NCBI GenBank assembly: GCA_003978375.1
Contig: QNZW01000196.1
Location: forward strand, 1 to 5,275
Direction: 5' to 3'
Source of the DNA: Sulfurovum sp.
GTDB lineage: Bacteria > Campylobacterota > Campylobacteria > Campylobacterales > Sulfurovaceae
Length of the DNA: 5,275 nucleotides
The notes under the pieces are model-generated. The model was not told where the DNA came from. It saw only the letters and a program-made list of their open reading frames with translations, and made no database searches. Below are positions 1 to 4,534 of the stretch, piece by piece. The stretch's first letter is position 1. Each line of letters opens with the position of its first letter. A program made the translations under genes and the position numbers.

Positions 1-169
1 GAGGTATGATTTCAGGCTCATAGCTTGAAAGTGAAAAAGAGATGATTTTTTCTTGAGGTTTTTGTTCTGTAAGATGGATGTTTTTTGTACTAAAAAGAAG
101 AACAATCACTATCCCACAGTATAAAAATAGTGTCATTAAAAATGATATAGCACAATGATGTCTTAACAT
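1..169 (-). CDS. tonB: Probable energy transducer TonB, N-terminal part (runs off left edge)
   Basis: Starting at ATG 167-169 and reading leftward, 56 complete codons are open to the window edge. The product begins MLRHH, then has one hydrophobic helix (about residues 8-27), then a polar stretch and the segment ISFSLSSYEPEIIP (43-56). A short basic N-terminus, a single membrane anchor and a segment leading into a Pro/Glu-rich region is the TonB plan; the LSS-(Y/F)-EPE-(I/V)-IP stretch resembles, from memory, the start of the proline-rich spacer in Campylobacterota TonB proteins. TonB passes proton-motive energy from ExbB/ExbD to outer-membrane receptors. A GAAGAG ribosome-binding site (176-181) lies 6 nt before the start, and no in-frame start lies just upstream. 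The gene follows the sensor kinase by 78 bp on the same strand. The proline-rich spacer and C-terminal domain are outside the window, so the call is probable; another single-pass envelope protein is the alternative. Confidence 0.65.
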   Translation of the reverse strand, partial: MLRHHCAISFLMTLFLYCGIVIVLLFSTKNIHLTEQKPQEKIISFSLSSYEPEIIP

Positions 170-205
170 GATAATCTCTTCATATGAATGTTTTGGGTTT
201 TTAGT

Positions 206-211
206 AGTATA
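206..211 (-). promoter_or_regulatory. Candidate -10 element for the tonB-like gene
   Basis: The minus strand reads TATACT at 211-206, in the 78-bp gap between the kinase stop and the tonB start. It would give a leader of about 30 nt. The upstream DNA is AT-rich with T runs, as is common before Campylobacterota sigma-70 promoters, and no good -35 hexamer is seen at 16-18 nt. The gap contains nothing else clear, so tonB may be transcribed both from here and by read-through from the two-component genes. Confidence 0.3.
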
Positions 212-247
212 GCTTAAAATAATGAGATTTTTAGCATCAAATATTCT

Positions 248-1072
248 TTAAACCAAATTTAACACTACTTTCGTTCCTCTGTTTTTTTTTGAATGAATTT
301 GTATCTTTATATTTTCTTGATCACAATACGCTTTTACCAATGCCAACCCTATCCCTTGTCCCTCTTGGGTTTTGTCTCCTTGAAAATACCGTTCATGCAT
401 ACGTAATAATTCACTTGTACTCATACCTATGCCTCTATCTTCTATGTATAAACTATCTTCTTTTAATGAGATTGTAATAAGAGACTCTTTATCTGAGTAC
501 TTCATTGCATTGCCTATGATATTGTCTATCATCTGTTCAAATCCTATCTTATCTACTTTTATGCTATAGCTATTTACATCCACTTCAAAAGGATTTCTTT
601 GTTGCTCTTGAAAAACGGCTACTCTCTCTTCTACCACTGTCTTAATATCAATCATCTCTTTTTCTATTTCATGCATCTCTTTTTTTATTGTATACACAAG
701 TTCTTGATACAATCTTTCCAATCGCAAAGAGGCATCCTCTATACGTTGTAGTCTTATCAGTGATTTTTCATCTTTGAGTGACTTTTTTAATAAAGATGTA
801 TTGGCTTGTATGGTAGACAAAGGAACGTTGAGTTCATGCATGATATCTTTTGTCAACATCGTCAATGCATCTTCTATCTGCTTTTGGGGTGCAAAAATAA
901 CTGCTGTAAGAATATACCCCCATCCCACAGCCACCAAAAGCACCAAACCTCCTGCAATAAAAAAATGAAAATCACTGAACTGCCAGCTCTCAAAAAATCG
1001 GTATATTGCCATGAGCAACACGGACATTGACACTATATAAATCAACCCTATTAAAAATAATTCTTTACGCAT
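248..1072 (-). CDS. Sensor histidine kinase, two membrane helices, no separate sensor domain
   Basis: This 274-residue inner-membrane kinase should autophosphorylate on His and pass the phosphate to the adjacent regulator. Residues 5-24 and 37-60 are membrane helices joined by only about 12 residues, so there is no periplasmic sensor domain and no obvious HAMP; this resembles intramembrane-sensing kinases. The HisKA H-box is HELNVPL with His79. The HATPase domain follows: N-box DNIIGNAMKYS (Asn188), G1 box EDRGIGM (Asp212), F-box RYFQGD, G2 box GQGIGLALVK (about 238-247). ATG at 1070-1072 is preferred; TTG at 1073-1075 would add one residue. The ATG overlaps the regulator stop by 8 bp, implying translational coupling, with only a weak GAG 5 nt upstream. 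Odd points are Val83 in place of the usual Thr/Asn after the H-box, and an A9 run 12 codons before the stop. The class is certain; the stimulus cannot be read from the sequence. Confidence 0.95.
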   Translation of the reverse strand: MRKELFLIGLIYIVSMSVLLMAIYRFFESWQFSDFHFFIAGGLVLLVAVGWGYILTAVIFAPQKQIEDALTMLTKDIMHELNVPLSTIQANTSLLKKSLKDEKSLIRLQRIEDASLRLERLYQELVYTIKKEMHEIEKEMIDIKTVVEERVAVFQEQQRNPFEVDVNSYSIKVDKIGFEQMIDNIIGNAMKYSDKESLITISLKEDSLYIEDRGIGMSTSELLRMHERYFQGDKTQEGQGIGLALVKAYCDQENIKIQIHSKKNRGTKVVLNLV

Positions 1073-1724
1073 CAAAACTCATTTTATATCCCACTCCTCT
1101 AATATTTTGTATTTGTGTAGGAAAATATTTTTTAAGTTGTGTAACATAGACACGCAGTGCTCCATCACTAGATTCTTCAGCACTACTCCATAAACGTTGT
1201 TTAATTTGGTATATGGGGACAACATTCCCTTGACCTTCCAAAAGTACCAAAAGTAATGTGGCTCCTTTTTGACTCAACTCCACATAACCATCTTTGTCAT
1301 AAAGTATTTTTGAAACACTGTCAAATTGGTATGTACCTACTTGTACCAGTTGTGTACGAACCTGTCTTCTCAACAGAGCAAACAGACGCAAAAGCAGTTC
1401 ATCCAAATCTACTGGTTTCGTAAGGTAGTCATCTCCTCCATGCATAAATCCTTGTGTTAAAGATACCTTATCATCACGCGAGGTAAGAAAAATAGTAGGG
1501 GTCATATCACCTGAGTTACGTAATTTTTTTAATAATTCAAAACCATTTTCATAAGGGAGATTGACATCAAAAAGATATAAATCATAATTGTTTTCATATG
1601 TCAACTCTAATGCAGAGTAAGGGTCAAGCACACACTCAACCACAAACCCCTCAACTTCTAAAAAGTCTTGTAACGTTTCATTGAAAAGTTTATCGTCTTC
1701 AAGAAGAAGTATTTTAGTTTTCAA
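1065..1724 (-). CDS. OmpR-family response regulator (receiver plus winged helix)
   Basis: This 219-residue cytoplasmic transcription regulator is the likely partner of the overlapping kinase. The receiver domain (about 3-118) has the full active site: acidic pair Asp10/Asp11, phospho-acceptor Asp53 in LFDVNLP, switch Thr81 and Lys103 in the TKP motif. A short linker leads to an OmpR/PhoB winged-helix domain (about 127-217), with recognition-helix region DGALRVYVTQLKKY and the C-terminal wing IRGVGYKM typical of the family. The length is normal. The start is TTG at 1722-1724, because the frame has a stop 24 nt upstream with no ATG or GTG between, and MKTKILLLEDD is the expected N-terminus. The ribosome-binding site is weak (AAAAGA, about 10 nt upstream). 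The gene lies 63 bp after fabG on the same strand. Its targets are unknown; tonB and its own operon are candidates by position only. Confidence 0.96.
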   Translation of the reverse strand: MKTKILLLEDDKLFNETLQDFLEVEGFVVECVLDPYSALELTYENNYDLYLFDVNLPYENGFELLKKLRNSGDMTPTIFLTSRDDKVSLTQGFMHGGDDYLTKPVDLDELLLRLFALLRRQVRTQLVQVGTYQFDSVSKILYDKDGYVELSQKGATLLLVLLEGQGNVVPIYQIKQRLWSSAEESSDGALRVYVTQLKKYFPTQIQNIRGVGYKMSFDA

Positions 1725-1744
1725 AATATTTAATCTTTTAGTTG

Positions 1745-1750
1745 ATCATA
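1745..1750 (-). promoter_or_regulatory. Candidate -10 element for the regulator-kinase operon
   Basis: The minus strand reads TATGAT at 1750-1745 in the gap after fabG. Transcription would begin near 1738, giving a leader of about 14 nt to the TTG start. No -35 hexamer stands at a normal spacing; TTGCCT at 1776-1771 is 20 nt away. This would let the two-component genes be expressed apart from fabG. The call is tentative. Confidence 0.3.
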
Positions 1751-1765
1751 CTTTGGGCAAATGGT

Positions 1766-1789
1766 AAAGAAGGCAACAATGCCATCCTT
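1766..1789 (-). terminator. Weak hairpin after fabG, possible terminator
   Basis: The minus strand can fold with a core GGCA / TTGT / TGCC (1783-1772). After one bulged T the stem extends by about five pairs, one of them G-T, into the fabG stop codon on one side and TTCTT on the other. The hairpin starts inside the TAA stop. No long T run follows, as the T-rich side is used in the stem, so termination would be inefficient at best. It could partly insulate fabG from the regulator gene. Confidence 0.3.
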
Positions 1790-2531
1790 ACATAAACATC
1801 CCACCATTGACTTTAAGTGTTTCTCCTGTGATATAAGAAGCGTGATCTGAGAGTAAAAATGCCACTGCATCGGCTACTTCAGAAGGCTTTCCAAACCTTC
1901 CCATAGGAATTTTTGCAGTGAAGGCATCTTTAACCTCATCTTTGAGTACATCAGTCATCTCTGTAGCAATAAAGCCTGGCGTGATAGTATTAAAACGTAT
2001 ATTTCTTGATGCTGCTTCAATGGCAAAACTTTTTGTCATAGCGATAGTTCCTCCTTTACTTGCAGCATAGTTTGTTTGTCCTGCGTTACCTGTTTCACCT
2101 ACAATAGAAGCAATATTTACTACCGAACCAAAACGTTTTTTACCCATCACTTTTACAGCCTCTCTACAACCTATAAAAGTAGATTTTAAATTGGCTTCAA
2201 TCACAGACATAAACTCTTCTGTCTTCATGCGCATAGCAAGTTTGTCATTGGTTATTCCTGCATTATTCACTAGATAAGCCAATGCTCCATCTGCTTCAAT
2301 AATATGCTTTATCGCTCCAATAAATGCTTCTTCATCACTCACATCAAACCCAATAACTGCTGCTTCTCCACCTGAGGATTCTATCTCTGATTTCACAGCA
2401 TTTGCTTCTGCTTCTCCAGAACGAAAATTAATCCAAACTTTTAGTCCCATTCCTGCCAAACTTTTTGCTATTTGTGCACCAATACCTCTACTCGCCCCTG
2501 TAACGAGTACATTTTTTCCTGTAAATTTCAT
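1788..2531 (-). CDS. fabG: 3-oxoacyl-[acyl-carrier-protein] reductase FabG
   Basis: FabG carries out the NADPH-dependent reduction of 3-oxoacyl-ACP to 3-hydroxyacyl-ACP in each round of type II fatty-acid synthesis, as a cytoplasmic tetramer. The 247 residues form one classical short-chain dehydrogenase Rossmann domain of typical length. Visible motifs are the cofactor loop TGASRGIG (11-18), NNAG (89-92), and the catalytic set Asn114, Ser142, Tyr155 and Lys159 in the YxxxK arrangement, then PGFIATEM (185-192) and the C-terminal VNGGMFM (241-247), which matches the usual FabG ending. The ATG at 2529-2531 has an AAAGG site 6 nt upstream. It follows the TerB-like gene by 49 bp on the same strand, where an extended -10 motif may give it its own promoter. 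In many bacteria, including Campylobacter as I recall, acpP follows fabG; here a response regulator does. Other short-chain dehydrogenases are possible, but the motifs and setting favour FabG strongly. Confidence 0.95.
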   Translation of the reverse strand: MKFTGKNVLVTGASRGIGAQIAKSLAGMGLKVWINFRSGEAEANAVKSEIESSGGEAAVIGFDVSDEEAFIGAIKHIIEADGALAYLVNNAGITNDKLAMRMKTEEFMSVIEANLKSTFIGCREAVKVMGKKRFGSVVNIASIVGETGNAGQTNYAASKGGTIAMTKSFAIEAASRNIRFNTITPGFIATEMTDVLKDEVKDAFTAKIPMGRFGKPSEVADAVAFLLSDHASYITGETLKVNGGMFM

Positions 2532-2537
2532 AAAAAA

Positions 2538-2542
2538 CCTTT
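2538..2542 (-). promoter_or_regulatory. Ribosome-binding site of fabG
   Basis: The minus strand reads AAAGG at 2542-2538, 6 nt before the ATG at 2531. The spacing fits and supports this start codon. Confidence 0.65.
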
Positions 2543-2556
2543 AAACTATTTAAGCT

Positions 2557-2565
2557 ATTGTAACA
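2557..2565 (-). promoter_or_regulatory. Candidate extended -10 promoter of fabG
   Basis: The minus strand reads TGTTACAAT at 2565-2557, that is TGN followed by TACAAT, the extended -10 form. Transcription would start near 2550, giving a leader of about 19 nt that still includes the AAAGG site. No -35 match is seen at the usual distance, which extended -10 promoters can tolerate. Read-through from the TerB-like gene remains possible. Confidence 0.4.
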
Positions 2566-2580
2566 TGTAGCCCTTTAGAG

Positions 2581-2919
2581 CTAAGAAGCAAAAAGTTTAT
2601 TTTTAATATCTTCAAAGATTTTATAATCATTGGCACTAATTGTGTCTGAATAAATGACATAATTGAGTTGCTCTAAAAGATGAAACTTTGAGAGCTTATC
2701 TGCTTCTAGAGCATTATTAATAATAGTAACATGTTCGTCCAAATTATACTCTGTCTCTAAAATATCATGCAGCAGATTTGTTGCTTCTTCTTCACTGCAA
2801 TCAAAATTTTTTCCCATAATATCACAAAAAACCGGTGCCTCTTTTTCCACACTTCTATGGTCTACTTTGATAATATGTGCCAATAACGTACCAACTGATT
2901 GTTTTATTTTCTTGTCCAT
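2581..2919 (-). CDS. Small TerB-like helical protein of unknown function
   Basis: This is a 112-residue, soluble, acidic, probably all-helical protein with no signal peptide or membrane helix. Two stretches recall the two halves of TerB-type domains: LLAHIIKVDHRSVEKE (12-27), with Asp20 where these domains carry an acidic residue, and LLEQLNYVIYSDTISANDY (81-99), with Asp92 in the matching YSD position, followed by a closing helix (about 100-110). TerB-like domains are known from tellurite-resistance operons and many unrelated proteins, and are thought to bind metals or partners near the membrane; no ter genes are seen here, so a tellurite role should not be inferred. The ATG at 2917-2919 has a good AGGAG site 7 nt upstream. 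The gene sits 56 bp after gpmI and 49 bp before fabG on the same strand. Its leader holds a perfect 8-bp inverted repeat. That the gene is real is well supported; the family call is from pattern only. Confidence 0.8.
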   Translation of the reverse strand: MDKKIKQSVGTLLAHIIKVDHRSVEKEAPVFCDIMGKNFDCSEEEATNLLHDILETEYNLDEHVTIINNALEADKLSKFHLLEQLNYVIYSDTISANDYKIFEDIKNKLFAS

Positions 2920-2926
2920 TTAACTA

Positions 2927-2931
2927 CTCCT
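2927..2931 (-). promoter_or_regulatory. Ribosome-binding site of the TerB-like gene
   Basis: The minus strand reads AGGAG at 2931-2927 with a 7-nt gap to the ATG at 2919. This is the best Shine-Dalgarno match in the window and confirms that the small gene is translated from that ATG. Confidence 0.75.
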
Positions 2932-2936
2932 ACAAA

Positions 2937-2961
2937 CATAGTATACTTTTATCATACTATG
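2937..2961. repeat. Perfect 8-bp inverted repeat between gpmI and the TerB-like gene
   Basis: CATAGTAT (2937-2944) and ATACTATG (2954-2961) are exact reverse complements separated by 9 bp, a centre-to-centre distance of 17 bp. On the minus strand, -10-like TATGAT (2956-2951) and TATACT (2945-2940) fall inside it, with TTGTTT (2967-2962) 16 nt before the latter as a possible -35. The repeat could be an operator over the TerB-like gene promoter or an mRNA hairpin in the leader, ending 5 nt before the AGGAG site. The arms have only two G/C each, so it is not a strong terminator. Confidence 0.6.
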
Positions 2962-2967
2962 AAACAA
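2940..2967 (-). promoter_or_regulatory. Candidate promoter of the TerB-like gene
   Basis: TTGTTT (2967-2962) and TATACT (2945-2940) on the minus strand are 16 nt apart, the most regular -35/-10 pair I can find in the window. The start point would be near 2933, very close to the AGGAG site, so the leader would be about 14 nt. The alternative -10, TATGAT at 2956-2951, would give a leader of about 25 nt that includes one arm of the inverted repeat. Confidence 0.35.
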
Positions 2968-2975
2968 ACATTAAG

Positions 2976-4457
2976 TCAAATGAGTGCTTCATCCATCTCT
3001 TTTGGAATCTCTAAACCCATCAATTTTAATACTGTGGGTGCAATATTGTTAAGTCCACATCCCTCTTTGATTTCATTCACCCCCTCTGCAATCACAAAAC
3101 ACCATACTTCTCCCACTGTATGGTTGGTAAGTATATGACCCTCTGCATCTTTCATCTCTTCACAATTTCCATGGTCTGAAGTAAGAATAATATTATAACC
3201 TTCTTCTTTTGCCTTTTCGATAATCAATCCTAACTGTGTATCTACTGCATTGACTGCTTCACAAGCTGCTTCATAATTACCTGTATGACCTACCATGTCA
3301 CCATTGGCAAAATTTACCACAATAAAATCATATGCTTCATCCATTGCCGTACGTACAGCTTCTCCTACTGCTGGTGCAGACATCTCAGGTTTCATATCAT
3401 AGGTTTTGACATCTGGACTAGGAATAAGCACACGACTCTCTCCTATATAAGGCTCTTCTATGCCACCATTGAGAAAAAAAGTTACATGGGCATACTTTTC
3501 TGTCTCAGCCGTATGAAGTTGACGCAACTTAGCATTGGCTATCACCTCTGCTAAGGTATTGATTGGGGCAACTTTGGGAAAAAGTACTGGATACTCAAAA
3601 CTTGCATCATACTGCGTCATAGTAGCAATATGCAAAGGCAAATACTCTCTTTTAAATCCATTAAAATTTTTAGCTCCAAGTGCTGTGGTAATCTCTCGTA
3701 CCCTATCGGATCTAAAATTAGTCATGATTACCACATCTCCTTCTTGCATTCCCTCATATCCAGAAAATGCCACAGGCTCTAAGAACTCATCGAGTTCTCC
3801 TTTTTCATAACTTTGGTCTATATACATTTCAGGCGTAACTTCTGTTGAAGGTGTGGCTGTTACTATTGCTTTGTATCCCTTTTCTACTCTCTCCCAACGG
3901 TTGTCTCTGTCCATCGTATAAAAACGTCCACCTATCGTTGCTATATGTGTGGTTTCATCACAAATTTTTTCTATTTGATTCACATATTGCTTTGCTGAAG
4001 TGGGGCTAACATCACGCCCATCAGTAATAAGATGTAAAAAAACTTTTTTCCCTCTAGCTTTAGCCAATGTAGCCAAACCTATTGTATGTTCAATATGTGA
4101 ATGTACTCCCCCATCACTTAATAATCCTATAAGATGTACCGTTTTACTTTTATCTAACGTTGCATTTAGTGCTTGATTATGTTTTATACTTCCCTCTTTA
4201 AGTGCCAAAGAGATTTTGACTAAATCTTGATACAAAATACGTCCTGAGCCTATAGTCATATGACCTACTTCAGAGTTACCCATCTGTCCTTCAGGAAGCC
4301 CCACACTTAACCCATGTGTTGAAATTAGAGCATGAGGTGTCTGCTTAAATAGTGCATCATATGTGGGTTTTATGGCATCTTTAAACGCATTACATTTGCT
4401 GTCTGGTTTGCAACCTATACCATCAGTAATTATTAAAATTGTTTTATGTAAATTCAT
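2976..4457 (-). CDS. gpmI: 2,3-bisphosphoglycerate-independent phosphoglycerate mutase
   Basis: GpmI interconverts 3- and 2-phosphoglycerate in glycolysis and gluconeogenesis, through a phosphoserine intermediate and two Mn ions, without 2,3-bisphosphoglycerate. The 493 residues fit the family, slightly shorter than the ~510 of Bacillus or E. coli. Alkaline-phosphatase-fold metal ligands are all present: Asp12 (ITDGIG), nucleophile Ser62 (GNSEVGH), Asp387 and His391 (NGDMVGH), Asp428 and His429 (SDHGN), and His446 (TNHT). The inserted transferase domain (about 80-300) has the substrate-binding motifs SDGGVHSH (114-121), TDGRD (145-149), [12 protein letters not shown] (177-188) and NFRSDR (247-252); Lys321 lies in EKYAHVTFF. 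The start is ATG at 4455-4457, with a weak AAAAGA site about 7 nt upstream. The gene diverges from mraY across 77 bp and is followed by the TerB-like gene on the same strand. No catalytic residue is missing. Confidence 0.98.
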   Translation of the reverse strand: MNLHKTILIITDGIGCKPDSKCNAFKDAIKPTYDALFKQTPHALISTHGLSVGLPEGQMGNSEVGHMTIGSGRILYQDLVKISLALKEGSIKHNQALNATLDKSKTVHLIGLLSDGGVHSHIEHTIGLATLAKARGKKVFLHLITDGRDVSPTSAKQYVNQIEKICDETTHIATIGGRFYTMDRDNRWERVEKGYKAIVTATPSTEVTPEMYIDQSYEKGELDEFLEPVAFSGYEGMQEGDVVIMTNFRSDRVREITTALGAKNFNGFKREYLPLHIATMTQYDASFEYPVLFPKVAPINTLAEVIANAKLRQLHTAETEKYAHVTFFLNGGIEEPYIGESRVLIPSPDVKTYDMKPEMSAPAVGEAVRTAMDEAYDFIVVNFANGDMVGHTGNYEAACEAVNAVDTQLGLIIEKAKEEGYNIILTSDHGNCEEMKDAEGHILTNHTVGEVWCFVIAEGVNEIKEGCGLNNIAPTVLKLMGLEIPKEMDEALI

Positions 4458-4476
4458 ATCAATATCTTTTTATCGT

Positions 4477-4482
4477 ATTTTA
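4477..4482 (-). promoter_or_regulatory. Candidate -10 element for gpmI
   Basis: The minus strand reads TAAAAT at 4482-4477 in the divergent gpmI/mraY gap, preceded by T-rich DNA. It would start transcription near 4470, a leader of about 13 nt. TACGAT at 4477-4472 is an alternative but leaves almost no leader. No -35 match is visible. Because the gap is very AT-rich, such matches are expected by chance. Confidence 0.25.
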
Positions 4483-4494
4483 TTGAAAAAATAG

Positions 4495-4500
4495 TAAAAT
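4495..4500 (+). promoter_or_regulatory. Candidate -10 element for mraY
   Basis: The plus strand reads TAAAAT at 4495-4500, giving a start near 4507 and a leader of about 28 nt that contains the AAGGA site. T-rich stretches lie upstream but no -35 at the normal spacing. A second TAAAAT at 4508-4513, 19 nt after TTGAAA (4483-4488), would put the start within the ribosome-binding site and is less likely. Confidence 0.3.
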
Positions 4501-4517
4501 AAGCTTTTAAAATATAA

Positions 4518-4522
4518 AAGGA
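4518..4522 (+). promoter_or_regulatory. Ribosome-binding site of mraY
   Basis: AAGGA at 4518-4522 lies 12 nt before the ATG at 4535-4537, a rather long gap. No other in-frame start lies between this ATG and the upstream stop at 4508-4510, and the ATG at 4542 is out of frame, so the ATG at 4535 is retained. Confidence 0.55.
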
Positions 4523-4534
4523 ACTTTAAAATTA

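Noticed and set aside
289..1030. Plus-strand reading frames at 289-477, 774-968 and 806-1030
   Set aside because: They lie antisense to the histidine kinase, whose motifs are complete. Their products resemble no family and they have no ribosome-binding sites.
1073..1075. TTG as the kinase start
   Set aside because: It adds only one residue, and the ATG directly after it is the better start codon with a similar overlap.
2581..2919. Tellurite-resistance gene
   Set aside because: Only a weak TerB-like pattern is seen and no other ter genes are present. TerB-like domains occur in many unrelated settings.
2937..2961. Intrinsic terminator after gpmI
   Set aside because: The stem is 8 bp and AT-rich, and only three T residues follow on the minus strand before TTTG turns into the ribosome-binding region. 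An operator or leader hairpin fits better.
2899..3810. Plus-strand reading frames at 2899-3138, 3285-3554 and 3535-3810
   Set aside because: They are antisense to gpmI (and the start of the TerB-like gene). Composition is that of reverse-complemented coding DNA, and gpmI is intact.
4495..4514. Palindrome around AAGCTT in the gpmI/mraY gap
   Set aside because: Beyond the six-base HindIII-type core the arms do not pair (TAAAAT versus TTAAAA), so it is an artefact of AT-rich sequence.
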